This document shows positions 37,639 through 46,550 of a stretch of 64,000 bases of DNA, in pieces. The DNA is from F0422 sp003992255 (GTDB lineage Bacteria > Bacillota > Negativicutes > Veillonellales > Veillonellaceae), in assembly GCF_003992255.1 (NCBI RefSeq), contig NZ_RQVA01000003.1, forward strand, positions 62,001 through 126,000, in the 5' to 3' direction. Within the stretch, counting starts at the first letter, position 1, and each line of letters opens with the position of its first letter. A program made the translations under genes and the position numbers. The notes under the pieces are model-generated. The model searched no databases and was not told the origin of the DNA. It worked only from the letters and a program-made list of their open reading frames with translations.

Positions 37639-37685
37639 ATTATATCATACTTCTAGCTAGGTGGACTTGTGAAAGTTCTTTCACA
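37639..37685 (-). promoter_or_regulatory. Helicase promoter with Crp/Fnr-like palindrome
   Basis: On the minus strand, TGATATAAT (extended -10; TATAAT at 37644-37639) has no good -35 hexamer. TGTGAAAGTTCTTTCACA (37668-37685), eight-base arms around TT, is centred about 44 bases upstream of the expected start site, where class II activators of the Crp/Fnr family bind. The arm spacing (TGTGA-N8-TCACA) is two bases wider than the CRP consensus. Confidence 0.5.
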
Positions 37686-37949
37686 GAGGAAAGCAATACT
37701 ATGAAATAGATGGTCTAGTTGTATATAAATGGGGACCAGTCAAGAGAAGTAAGCCACAGAATACGCTATAAAATATAAGGTTTAGAGAATAGATAATGAG
37801 AAACATATAGTTTATATATCATTATTCTTTGTACAATGAAATTGATAATAATTAAAAGGCATACAGAGTATACACCTATAGAATAATGCATTCATTAAGT
37901 ATGGCACTTGATAAAAATAGATTTATAATTTCACAAAAAGATAAAAATA

Positions 37950-37992
37950 AAATGAGATTAATTGTTGATTATCTCTTATAATGTGCTATAAT
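37950..37992 (+). promoter_or_regulatory. feoAB promoter region with possible iron-regulator site
   Basis: TATAAT at 37987-37992 has TTGATT 16 bases upstream. The -35 lies within an imperfect palindrome (GAGATTAAT...GATTATCTC at 37955-37976), the AT-rich dyad expected of a Fur-like operator. A second AT-rich motif (TTGATAATAATT) is at 37841. Assignment to Fur is inferred from the gene's role. The rest of the 450-base gap shows nothing. Confidence 0.45.
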
Positions 37993-38060
37993 ATAAGTAT
38001 TATTCATATAACTATATATGATAGGTTTGGTTGTTATGTTTTGTATGTAGGAGGTGTAGT

Positions 38061-38291
38061 ATGGTTAAGAAACTATCCGAGATGAAACCAGGTGAAGTTG
38101 GTACTGTAGTAGCTATCAATGGAGCTGGTAACATCAAGCATCGTTTAGTAGATATGGGTGTCGTACCTGGTACAGCGGTGCGCGTGATGAAGTATGCGCC
38201 ATTGGCAGATCCAGTGGAAATCAAAGTGAAAAACTTTGAGTTATCACTTCGCGTAAGTGAAGCACAAATGATTGATATTGAAGTCCAATAA
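38061..38291 (+). CDS. feoA: Ferrous iron transport protein A
   Basis: The 76-residue SH3-like protein has EVGTVVAINGAGNIKHRL, MGVVPGTAVRVM and ISVR-like end strands, the FeoA core. It assists FeoB. AGGAGG precedes the ATG at 38061; the upstream in-frame start would include the ribosome site. feoB follows 14 bases later. Confidence 0.92.
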   Translation: MVKKLSEMKPGEVGTVVAINGAGNIKHRLVDMGVVPGTAVRVMKYAPLADPVEIKVKNFELSLRVSEAQMIDIEVQ

Positions 38292-38305
38292 AAGGAGATG
38301 CTAAG

Positions 38306-40693
38306 ATGGCAGACAACACACATGCCAAGATTGAGGTTGCTTTAGCCGGTAACCCTAACTGTGGTAAAACAAGTTTATTTAACAATATGACGGGGGCCCG
38401 TCAACACGTAGGTAACTACGCAGGTGTTACAGTAGAGAAAAAAGTTGGGGAAGCGAAAATTGATGGTCATGACATTGAAATCATCGACTTACCAGGTACA
38501 TACTCCTTAACAGCACGTTCTCTCGATGAATTGGCAGCACGTAATGTTATCATCAATGAAAATCCAGAATTGATTGCCAATGTAGTGGATGCGTCCAATC
38601 TAGAACGTAACCTGTACTTAACAGCACAATTAATTGAACTAGAACAACCATTGCTACTTGTTTTGAACATGGTAGACGTGGCAAAAGAAATGGGTTTACA
38701 GTTCAATAATAAAAAATTAGAAGAATTAACAGGTTCCACAGTAGTAGAAACTATCGGCCGTTCCAATAAAGGGACAGAGGGTGCGCTACGTGGTATCGTG
38801 AAAGTATCTAAAGAACGCAAAATTCCTAACGTACGCGTTAACTATGGTGACGTATTGGAACCAGCTATCGCGGAATTAGAAGCCGAAGTAGCGAAACTTG
38901 ACACTGGTCGTTATCCACATCGTTGGGTAGCTATCAAATTGTTAGAACAAGATACGGATATCCTAGAAAAAGTACAAGAATTAGACAAATCTGGTGCCGT
39001 GTTGAGCAAAGCAGAAGCATTGCATACAGAATTGAATAAATCTGTAGACATGGATATCGTGTTCCAAGAATACCGTCACCGTTTTGCAGTAGACGTATTC
39101 AATAACGTACTAGAAGTAGTGCCTGAACATAAAGATACCAAATCCGACAATATCGATAAAATCTTAACGAATCGTTGGTTAGGGATTCCTATCTTCTTAT
39201 GCATCATGTGGGTTATGTTCTACTTAGTTATCAACATAGCAGAATATCCTAAAGGATGGTTGGAAAGTGCTTTCAAACTATTAACCGACTTTATCGGAGC
39301 TAACATGGATGACGGATTGTTAAAATCTTTGCTTAATGATGGTATTATCGGTGGTGTAGGGGCTGTTATTAGCTTTATCCCACACATCGTTCTATTATTC
39401 GTATCGATTTCCTTCTTAGAAGATACTGGTTACATGGCTCGTGCGGCATTTGTTATCGACCGCGTGATGCGTGGCGTAGGTTTACATGGTAAATCTTTCA
39501 TCCCTATGTTATTGGGCTTTGGTTGTAACGTACCATCCATCATGGGTGCTCGTATCCTTGACAACCCAAGAGACCGTATGATTACGATCTTAGTATCTCC
39601 ATTTATGAGTTGTAGTGCTCGTTTACCAGTATATACATTATTAGCATCAGCATTCTTCCCACCAGAAGATGCACCAACGATCTTGTTAGGTATCTATACA
39701 TTGGGTATCGTCGTAGCTGTTGTAACTGCAAAAGTACTTCGTACGTATGTATTTAAAGGTGAAGCAGAACCATTCGTAATGGAAATGCCTCCATACCATA
39801 TGCCAACACTTCGTTCTGTAGGCATTCATATGTGGGAACGTTCCGTGATGTACCTTAAAAAAGCAGGTACATTCATCTTGGCAGCATCCATCCTTATTTG
39901 GTTCTTAACATCCTTCCCACAAGATGTAGAATACTCTCAAGACTATGATGCAGCTCGTGAACAAGTGACAATGACACATGCTCAGATGGCAGATGAGATT
40001 TTAGTGAATGCTATGTTGGTAACAGAAGAACAACAAGCAGAGGCGAATGATATCTTAGGTCAAATGCTTGCTTTAGACGAAGAGCATAAAAATGACCCGC
40101 CAGCTGAAGAGGAAGAAGCTACAGCAGAAGAAGCAACTCAAGATGGTGCAGAAGCAACTGTAGAAGAACCTGCATACTTCGAAGAATTAAAAGCTGACGA
40201 GTTATATCCAGTGGCTTGGACTTTATATGTAAACCATAAAGCAGAAGAAGATGAAATCAAAGAATTAGATCTTCAACAAGGTAAAGAAAAAATTGAACAA
40301 TCCTATGCAGCGTCCTTAGGTCGTTTCATTCAACCTGTGATGGAACCACTTGGATTTAACTGGCGTGTGAACATTGCCGTAATAGCCGCAGTAGCAGCGA
40401 AAGAAGTAATGGTAAGTACATTAGGTACTATTTACGCGATCGAAGCAAGTGATGTAGATTCTAAATCCTTGGAAGAATTCTTGTCTACTGATCCAGACTT
40501 CAACCCAGCCATCGGTTTAGGCTTGATGGTATTCGCCTTGCTATATTTACCATGCTTGGCCACTATGGCTGTATTAAAACGTGAAACTGACTCCTGGAAA
40601 TGGTTCGGTGCCGTATTTGCTTACACTAGTATCCTAGCTTGGGTAGGTGCATACATAGCAGTTCATATTGGTCGTGCCTTGGGATTGGGCTAA
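38306..40693 (+). CDS. feoB: Ferrous iron transport GTPase/permease FeoB with acidic insertion
   Basis: The 795-residue protein has an N-terminal G domain (GNPNCGKTSLF, residues 15-25; DLPGTYSL; NMVDVAKE), then a long membrane part with the Gate motifs GFGCNVPSIM and LPCLATMAVL. It imports Fe2+ under low oxygen. A polar, Glu/Ala-rich stretch (about residues 545-665) lies between membrane segments, where most FeoB proteins are shorter. AAAGGAG precedes the ATG. Confidence 0.95.
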   Translation: MADNTHAKIEVALAGNPNCGKTSLFNNMTGARQHVGNYAGVTVEKKVGEAKIDGHDIEIIDLPGTYSLTARSLDELAARNVIINENPELIANVVDASNLERNLYLTAQLIELEQPLLLVLNMVDVAKEMGLQFNNKKLEELTGSTVVETIGRSNKGTEGALRGIVKVSKERKIPNVRVNYGDVLEPAIAELEAEVAKLDTGRYPHRWVAIKLLEQDTDILEKVQELDKSGAVLSKAEALHTELNKSVDMDIVFQEYRHRFAVDVFNNVLEVVPEHKDTKSDNIDKILTNRWLGIPIFLCIMWVMFYLVINIAEYPKGWLESAFKLLTDFIGANMDDGLLKSLLNDGIIGGVGAVISFIPHIVLLFVSISFLEDTGYMARAAFVIDRVMRGVGLHGKSFIPMLLGFGCNVPSIMGARILDNPRDRMITILVSPFMSCSARLPVYTLLASAFFPPEDAPTILLGIYTLGIVVAVVTAKVLRTYVFKGEAEPFVMEMPPYHMPTLRSVGIHMWERSVMYLKKAGTFILAASILIWFLTSFPQDVEYSQDYDAAREQVTMTHAQMADEILVNAMLVTEEQQAEANDILGQMLALDEEHKNDPPAEEEEATAEEATQDGAEATVEEPAYFEELKADELYPVAWTLYVNHKAEEDEIKELDLQQGKEKIEQSYAASLGRFIQPVMEPLGFNWRVNIAVIAAVAAKEVMVSTLGTIYAIEASDVDSKSLEEFLSTDPDFNPAIGLGLMVFALLYLPCLATMAVLKRETDSWKWFGAVFAYTSILAWVGAYIAVHIGRALGLG

Positions 40694-40790
40694 TCAATAT
40701 TGATAGTAAATAAATAATATAATTGAGATTGAGAAAAATTTTATTTCAAAAATTCACTGATATTATGCAGTTTGTTACATTCGCAAAATA

Positions 40791-40813
40791 ATTTTCAAAA
40801 AGTACTTGAAAAT
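40791..40813. promoter_or_regulatory. Palindrome before the FeoB-associated gene
   Basis: ATTTTCAA and TTGAAAAT flank seven bases, 22 bases before the next ATG. It may be an operator or an mRNA hairpin. Confidence 0.35.
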
Positions 40814-40834
40814 GAGAAGGAGATAGTGTATACT

Positions 40835-41029
40835 ATGGATAGTGTTATTGTATACGCAATTGGTTTACTAGCTGTTCTCTATGTTGCATACCGAGTATAT
40901 AAAAGCGCAACAAGCGCAGGCGGTTGTGGCGGCGGATGCGGTGGTGGATGTGGTTCTTCCTCCGAATCCGAATCCGAAGCAGGGTGCGGTTGTGGCTGTG
41001 GTGGTCACGAAGAGCAAGAAGTAAAGTAA
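40835..41029 (+). CDS. FeoB-associated Cys/Gly-rich membrane protein
   Basis: The 64-residue protein has one membrane helix (VIVYAIGLLAVLYVAYRVY) and a cytoplasmic tail with GCGGGCGGGCG and CGCGCGG Cys/Gly clusters around a Ser/Glu stretch. Such small proteins follow feoB in many anaerobes and may bind iron or a cluster while assisting FeoB. GAAGGAGA precedes the ATG at 40835; the longer frame includes the palindrome and is rejected. An inverted repeat follows. Confidence 0.86.
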   Translation: MDSVIVYAIGLLAVLYVAYRVYKSATSAGGCGGGCGGGCGSSSESESEAGCGCGCGGHEEQEVK

Positions 41030-41050
41030 CTAATTCTATACCATAAGTTT

Positions 41051-41092
41051 GGTAAGAGGGACTCCGATAACACGAGCCCCTCTTATCTTTAT
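41051..41092 (+). terminator. Probable terminator after the feo genes
   Basis: GGTAAGAGGG (41051-41060) pairs with CCCTCTTATC (41078-41087) with a long loop and a mixed T-rich tail. Confidence 0.65.
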
Positions 41093-41125
41093 AATTTTTA
41101 ATTGTATTATATTATCATGTATTAA

Positions 41126-41141
41126 TGTGACAGAGTTCACA
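41126..41141. promoter_or_regulatory. Perfect TGTGA-N6-TCACA site before the metal ATPase operon
   Basis: TGTGACAGAGTTCACA matches the Crp-family consensus exactly. It is 15 bases before the ATG of the DUF6110-like gene and beside its ribosome site. With the likely -10 (TATTAT near 41106) upstream, the site would lie after the start of transcription, a repressing position. Confidence 0.5.
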
Positions 41142-41155
41142 GAAAGGAACTAACA

Positions 41156-41416
41156 ATGTTCAACGTAAAAAAAGAAACTTTAAGAGATGCTAATGTATTC
41201 GCAGCTGGTTTAGCTTTAGGCACAGTAGGTTTAAAAGTATTAACTTCTAAAGATGCTCGTAAAGTATATGCTAACGTAGTAGCAGCTGGTATCCGTGCAA
41301 AAGATAGCATCTTAAGAACAACTGAAAAATTACAAGCTTCCACAGGTAGCATCTTGGCAGAAGCACAAGAAATCAATGCAACTCGCGATGAAGAAGTATT
41401 AGAAGAAGGTAAATAA
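41156..41416 (+). CDS. DUF6110-like small membrane-associated protein
   Basis: An 86-residue protein with a weakly hydrophobic Ala/Gly-rich segment (VFAAGLALGTVGLKVL) and then a helical, charged tail (AAGIRAKDSILRTTEKL). It sits three bases before the P-type ATPase gene, an arrangement seen with DUF6110 proteins. Function is unknown; a small accessory subunit of the pump is the natural inference. GAAAGGAAC precedes the ATG. Confidence 0.78.
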   Translation: MFNVKKETLRDANVFAAGLALGTVGLKVLTSKDARKVYANVVAAGIRAKDSILRTTEKLQASTGSILAEAQEINATRDEEVLEEGK

Positions 41417-41419
41417 TAC

Positions 41420-43549
41420 ATGATGCAATTTAAAGTATTGCAACGTTTGTCTCGTCGTCTTCATGTGCGTATCGAAGGTCGTAAATTTAATGATGCACAA
41501 GCTCAATATATCGAAGATACATTGATGAAATCTGATGCTATCAATAAAGTAAACTTCTTTACGCGTTCTGGGGATGTGATCATCCAACATACAGGTGATG
41601 AAAGTACAGTACGGGCAGCATTGTTTTCTTTGCAAGATTTAGATTTAGCTAATGCGCCAGCACTCCATGAACTTTCTCCTCGCCTTGTGAACAAACGTTA
41701 CAAAGAGGAAATGATCGATAAAACATTATTGTATATCGGTAAAAAACTTGTTTTGCCAGCACCTATTGCAGCAGCATGGTCTTGGTTTGATGGTATCAAG
41801 TTCATTGGTACAGCGATTAAAACATTATGGAAACGCAAGCTCACTGTAGAAGTATTAGATGGCGTAGCTATTGGTGCAGCCTTATTACAAAAAGATTACT
41901 CTACAGCGGGCGCTGTGATGTACTTATTGGGCATCGGTGAAATCTTAGAAGAGTGGACATTGCGTAAATCCGTTCTTAACTTGGCAGAAAGTATGTCCTT
42001 AAACGTAGATAAAGTTTGGGTACTTGTAGATGGCGTAGAAGTGAGCAAACCAATCGGTGACGTACAAGTTGGCGATATCGTAGTGGTTCGTCAAGGTGAA
42101 GTAGTACCATTGGATGGTCAAGTAGTAGATGGCGTTGTTCTTGTCAACGAAAGCTCTATGACGGGAGAACCTGAACCTGTTCGTCGTGATGCGGGCACTT
42201 CTGTATATGCAGGTACTGTCGTAGAAGAAGGCCAATGTTCCTTTGAAGTACGTACTACATGCAAACACACTCGTTTCGAGCAAATCGTAAACTTGATCGA
42301 AGAATCTGAACAAATGAAATCTGGTATGGAACAAAAAGCATATCGTATGGCAGATAAATTAGTACCAGTGAGTTTCTTAGGTGCGTTTGCAACCTTTGCA
42401 TTAACTCGCAACTTGATGAAAGCTTTATCTTTCGTTATGGTAGATTTCTCCTGCGCATTGAAATTGTCCATTCCGTTGGCAGTATTATCCGCTATGCAAG
42501 AAGCATCTAATCGTGGTATCACCGTAAAAGGTGGTAAATTCTTGGAACGTATTGCAGAAGCAGATATGATTGTCTTTGATAAAACAGGTACGTTAACAAA
42601 AGCAGAACCTGTATTCCAAGAAATTATTCCTTTCAATGGCAATGATGCAGATGAAATGTTGACATTAGCAGCGTGTTTAGAAGAACATTTCCCACACTCT
42701 ATGGCGAAAGCTGTTGTGAATGCAGCAAAAGATCATCATTTGCCGCATAAAGAAATGCACTCTAAAGTAGAATATGTTGTGGCTCACGGTATTGCTTCTA
42801 AAGTGGGTAACCGTAAAGTACGTATCGGTAGCCATCACTTCATTTTTGAAGATGAAAAAACAACGATTCCAGAAGGTGAAGAAGCTAAAATTGAAAAGCT
42901 TCCAGAAGGTTGTTCCTATTTATACTTAGCGATTTCCAATGTCCTATCTGCGGTTATTTGTATCAAAGACCCAGTACGTGAAGAAGCAAAGGATGTTATC
43001 CGTGAACTTCATGAGTTAGGCGTGAAGAAAATCGTTATGATGACTGGTGATAGCCGTAAAAATGCTGAGCGCGTAGCAGCAGAAATTGGTATTGATGAAG
43101 TGCATGCAGAAGTAATGCCGACAGATAAAGCTGATTACGTTCGTAAAGCAAAAGAAGAAGGATACACAGTGATGATGGTCGGGGATGGTATCAATGATTC
43201 CCTAGCATTATCCGAGGCGCATGTAGGTATTGGTATGAATGAAGGTGCACCAATTGCACAAAAAATTGCCAATGTGACAGTGTCTAGTGATAACCTATCT
43301 GCTATCGTAGATTTACGTCGTATTTCTATGAAGTTAATGGATCGTATTAAGATCAACTATAACTCCATCGTAGGTGTGAATGGTGGCCTTGTGGGATTGG
43401 GCGTGTTAGGTGTAATGCCTCCTAGCTCTACTGCATGGATCCACAACTTGTTTACATTAGGTGTGGGTATGTATAGCATGACTCCACTACTGGAAAAACC
43501 AAAAACAACTGATGATGACTGCATTGAAGTCGAAGCAGTTGTGGCATAA
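41420..43549 (+). CDS. Heavy-metal-type P1B ATPase with atypical SCAL membrane motif
   Basis: The 709-residue pump has a degenerate N-terminal HMA-like domain without CxxC (residues about 1-70), the actuator motif MTGEPEPV, the phosphorylated Asp D387 in DKTGTLT, a GH-P-type His region (EEHFPHSMAKAV), and GDGINDSLAL. The transmembrane metal site reads DFSCALKLSIP instead of the common CPC, so the metal is not the usual Cu+ or Zn2+/Cd2+; iron or manganese export is an inference from the feo neighbours. Two ATG codons are adjacent (41420, 41423); either could be used. Confidence 0.88.
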   Translation: MMQFKVLQRLSRRLHVRIEGRKFNDAQAQYIEDTLMKSDAINKVNFFTRSGDVIIQHTGDESTVRAALFSLQDLDLANAPALHELSPRLVNKRYKEEMIDKTLLYIGKKLVLPAPIAAAWSWFDGIKFIGTAIKTLWKRKLTVEVLDGVAIGAALLQKDYSTAGAVMYLLGIGEILEEWTLRKSVLNLAESMSLNVDKVWVLVDGVEVSKPIGDVQVGDIVVVRQGEVVPLDGQVVDGVVLVNESSMTGEPEPVRRDAGTSVYAGTVVEEGQCSFEVRTTCKHTRFEQIVNLIEESEQMKSGMEQKAYRMADKLVPVSFLGAFATFALTRNLMKALSFVMVDFSCALKLSIPLAVLSAMQEASNRGITVKGGKFLERIAEADMIVFDKTGTLTKAEPVFQEIIPFNGNDADEMLTLAACLEEHFPHSMAKAVVNAAKDHHLPHKEMHSKVEYVVAHGIASKVGNRKVRIGSHHFIFEDEKTTIPEGEEAKIEKLPEGCSYLYLAISNVLSAVICIKDPVREEAKDVIRELHELGVKKIVMMTGDSRKNAERVAAEIGIDEVHAEVMPTDKADYVRKAKEEGYTVMMVGDGINDSLALSEAHVGIGMNEGAPIAQKIANVTVSSDNLSAIVDLRRISMKLMDRIKINYNSIVGVNGGLVGLGVLGVMPPSSTAWIHNLFTLGVGMYSMTPLLEKPKTTDDDCIEVEAVVA

Positions 43550-43553
43550 TAAC

Positions 43554-43582
43554 AAAAAGCATCCGCAAGGGTGCTTTTTTGT
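43554..43582 (+). terminator. Terminator after the P-type ATPase gene
   Basis: AAAAAGCATCC pairs with GGGTGCTTTTT around GCAA, followed by T residues. Confidence 0.9.
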
Positions 43583-43673
43583 TTTCAAAAATGAAATAGT
43601 ATATGTATTTATAAGATGGCCGATGTTTGATATACTATAGGTAAAGATACTATGAGTTTAGAAAGGAATAGGT

Positions 43674-44069
43674 ATGTCAACAGTTCAAGATGTGGTGCGG
43701 CGCACCTTATATATGAGTATATTTTTTATATTGATTCCCCTAGGAGCGTACACAATTCATACAGGCATGAGTGCCATGGTGGCAGGGGTGAGCTATGGGA
43801 TATTATCCCTGTTCATTCCTATCTTTTACTTGCGTTCTAGTGAAAGTGGATTTGGTCCTAAGGCTCGTAGAATACCGATTTGTGTGTACGTGTTAGCTTG
43901 GGCACTAGTACAAGGTGGTACATTCTTGGTGTTTAACAACTTAGATTTATCTTGGTTGTGGAACTTATCTACTATTGGTCGTGATGTGGTGTTTGCCATC
44001 ATCATGTATTGCCAAGTGACATTGTCTTTGGTATTGGCATTAGCAGGTGGAAAGAATACAGAGGTGTAA
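43674..44069 (+). CDS. Small integral membrane protein, unknown
   Basis: The 131-residue protein has four predicted membrane helices (starting near residues 11, 32, 62 and 101) and no enzyme motif. It ends one base before the next gene, also a membrane protein, so the two probably form one unit or complex. AAAGGAATAGGT precedes the ATG. I do not recognise the family. Confidence 0.72.
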   Translation: MSTVQDVVRRTLYMSIFFILIPLGAYTIHTGMSAMVAGVSYGILSLFIPIFYLRSSESGFGPKARRIPICVYVLAWALVQGGTFLVFNNLDLSWLWNLSTIGRDVVFAIIMYCQVTLSLVLALAGGKNTEV

Positions 44070-44070
44070 T

Positions 44071-44931
44071 ATGAGAAGTTATATAAAATTTTATGGATGG
44101 TCCCTATTGTGGATTATTCCGTTAAGTCTAGTGTTTAGTTTAGGCCAATTTGATACAGCTAGCATCATTATGTTTACCATATCTTCATTAGCCATTCCAT
44201 TAACGCTGAAATCAGTACCTCGATTGGCAAGCCAATTTGATTTTGAGTTGGGTAAAGGTCATTATGTATATGCATGGATATGGTGGAATTTCTTTTTCTT
44301 CTTTGGAAATGGTATTTTGCCATTCACATTACCACAAGACCCATTGATGATTATAGCTGCATGGATTCTAACGATGATCATCGTGGTAGCGCTTATATTA
44401 GCCACAGCTCGTGCGTTAGATGTATGGATGCAACGCAAAGAGCGTCATTATTTTATCGATACAGTCTTGAATATTTCCACTTATGCATTACCATTGCCAT
44501 TATTGTTTTTAGGCGATGTTATGTATTTGAACTTAGCCGATCCACGGATACTAGCATCATTGGATGCACAAGGATATGTAGGACTTATTGCGAGCTTGTA
44601 TATTGGCGTATTAGCACTAATTATTACGACTGTCGGTAGTATGGTTTTATACTTATATCCACGCCGTACATCCTTGTGGCCGCGTGTCACTGCCATCGTA
44701 GTGATGGCTGTGTGGTGGGTGGCAACCAATGCACACATCCTATTCGGTGGATACATTCCAGATATTGTGAAAGTCTGGGCAGGGAAAGCATTGCCAGCGT
44801 TTACAGGCAGTCCACTAGTGTATATTACTCCAGCAGTATTTGAAATCTGTGCCATTGCACTAAGCGTGGCTATTGGGTTGGGAATTGAAAAGTTGTGGTT
44901 GTCAAAGCAAGGTGAAGCTCAAGATACATAA
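44071..44931 (+). CDS. Polytopic membrane protein, unknown
   Basis: The 286-residue protein has about eight hydrophobic segments, aromatic-rich near the start (WSLLWIIPLSLVF, WIWWNFFFFFGNG). There is no ATP-binding or transporter signature that I can name. The ATG at 44071 follows AGAGGTG; a frame starting 24 bases earlier overlaps the first gene. Partnership with the preceding small protein is inferred from the one-base spacing. Confidence 0.75.
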   Translation: MRSYIKFYGWSLLWIIPLSLVFSLGQFDTASIIMFTISSLAIPLTLKSVPRLASQFDFELGKGHYVYAWIWWNFFFFFGNGILPFTLPQDPLMIIAAWILTMIIVVALILATARALDVWMQRKERHYFIDTVLNISTYALPLPLLFLGDVMYLNLADPRILASLDAQGYVGLIASLYIGVLALIITTVGSMVLYLYPRRTSLWPRVTAIVVMAVWWVATNAHILFGGYIPDIVKVWAGKALPAFTGSPLVYITPAVFEICAIALSVAIGLGIEKLWLSKQGEAQDT

Positions 44932-44993
44932 TTAAAGAAAAGATATTATATAGTTGTTTTGATATTTTCAAAGTAAAAAAATCTATACAGAGT

Positions 44994-45049
44994 AAAAGAG
45001 GATGTAATCAGCATGCCGCCAAACTGCGCATGTTATTACATCCTTTTTA
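44994..45049. terminator. Terminator between the membrane pair and cfa
   Basis: GGATGTAAT (45000-45008) pairs with ATTACATCC (45035-45043). An inner CATGC/GCATG pairing and flanking A and T runs allow use in both directions. Confidence 0.83.
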
Positions 45050-45074
45050 TGATTAGCTATTAGAAATGTATCGT

Positions 45075-46247
45075 TTAGTACCAGCGTGTTAATGGTAATG
45101 TATTGTTAATGCATTTTGTCATCAGAATTTGATGCAAATCCATGTTGCCAATATAAAATCCAACGGCACAACCACATAGGTATAAATCCCACATACGTAC
45201 AAATTCAGTGCCCCGTACTTTTTCTACTTGGTCACGAACACCTTGGAAATTATTGTACCAATACATCAATGTTTTGTAATAGTGAAAGCGTAAATTTTCC
45301 ACATCCAGAACATTCATATCATATTCGTAGGCAAGACCAATGATTTCTCTTAGGGAAGGCAAGGATCCACCAGGGAAGATGTATTTACGAATCCATGCAC
45401 TGGTTTCTTTTTCCGCTGGATCACTGATGTAATGAAGTAAAAATAAACCTCCTTCTTTTAGCATGGAAGATGCATCCTCCATGTATATAGGTAAATTAGG
45501 GCGACCTACATGTTCTAACATGCCTACACTTACCATGCGATCGAACTGACGGCCAGAGGCAGCTACATCGCGATAGTCTATTAGATCGATTTCCACTTGA
45601 CCTTCAAGACCAAATTGTTTAATTCGTTCTTGACCTTTTTTCCATTGCTCCTCAGACAATGTACAGCCATAGCCTTTGACTCCATATTTTAGAGCGGCTT
45701 CGATGAGAAGGAATCCCCAGCCGCAACCAATATCGAGAAGTGTCATACCTTCTTGTAAGTGTAATTTATCAAGAATGTGATGTACTTTTTGATATTGTGC
45801 GACTTCCAGGCTGTCATTTTCATGTTTGAAATAGGCACAGGAATAACTCATAGTTTCATCAAGCCATAAACTATAGAAATCATTTCCTAAATCATAATGG
45901 GAAGATACTTGTTGTTTTTGGTCTTTCTTTCTAAGTCCCATATTAAATAGGGAACTAAGCACTTTTTTGTTAATAGAGTCTTTGTTAACATGACCTAATA
46001 CGACGCAAAGAGCTTTGAATAAATCTCCTTCAATTTCTATATCTTTGCGCATGTATGCTTCACCTAATGCCAATTCGGCGGATACCAATATATCTTTTTT
46101 AGGGATATCTTTATTGACAATAATTGTAAATTCGGGATTACCTTCCCCAATTGTATATTTTTTATCGCCAACTTTTACAACAAAACAATGATCATTGAAA
46201 CGTTCCAAATAGTGTACTAAAAAAGTATCAAAGAGTTTAGAAAACAT
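45075..46247 (-). CDS. cfa: Cyclopropane-fatty-acyl-phospholipid synthase
   Basis: The 390-residue SAM-dependent enzyme adds methylene to unsaturated acyl chains of membrane lipids. It has VSSHYDLGNDFYSLWLD, motif I LLDIGCGWGFLLIEAA, a conserved GCTLSEEQ, and the region MVSVGMLEHVG. An N-terminal domain precedes the methyltransferase fold as in E. coli Cfa. On the minus strand the ATG at 46247 follows AAAGGA; a longer in-frame start lacks a ribosome site. It is monocistronic. Confidence 0.93.
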   Translation of the reverse strand: MFSKLFDTFLVHYLERFNDHCFVVKVGDKKYTIGEGNPEFTIIVNKDIPKKDILVSAELALGEAYMRKDIEIEGDLFKALCVVLGHVNKDSINKKVLSSLFNMGLRKKDQKQQVSSHYDLGNDFYSLWLDETMSYSCAYFKHENDSLEVAQYQKVHHILDKLHLQEGMTLLDIGCGWGFLLIEAALKYGVKGYGCTLSEEQWKKGQERIKQFGLEGQVEIDLIDYRDVAASGRQFDRMVSVGMLEHVGRPNLPIYMEDASSMLKEGGLFLLHYISDPAEKETSAWIRKYIFPGGSLPSLREIIGLAYEYDMNVLDVENLRFHYYKTLMYWYNNFQGVRDQVEKVRGTEFVRMWDLYLCGCAVGFYIGNMDLHQILMTKCINNTLPLTRWY

Positions 46248-46550
46248 AAGTAAGTCCTTTCTTGTTATTATGCACAATATACAGTATATGCAGCGGCTAG
46301 GCATGTATTTTAATCATTTAGCTAATCACACATATTACAAAGTATAGGTTTACATATCAAATATATATAAGTTTAAAAGAAATAGCCATTGATTTTGTGG
46401 GCTTCTTTCATAATCATATGTATTTAATATGAATAGATAAACCTAATGAAGCTATTATATACCATTTATACAGAAAATAAATTATATACATAAAAAAATG
46501 TATTGTGCAGATAGATTTAAGGATCTTATTATAAATTAATAGCGGATATA

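Noticed and set aside
40918..41005. Repeat array or frameshift in the GGC/TGC-rich DNA
   Set aside because: The repetition encodes the Cys/Gly-rich tail of the FeoB-associated protein in one open frame.
42118..42642. 174-codon open frame on the minus strand
   Set aside because: Antisense of the P-type ATPase gene, whose motifs prove the plus frame.
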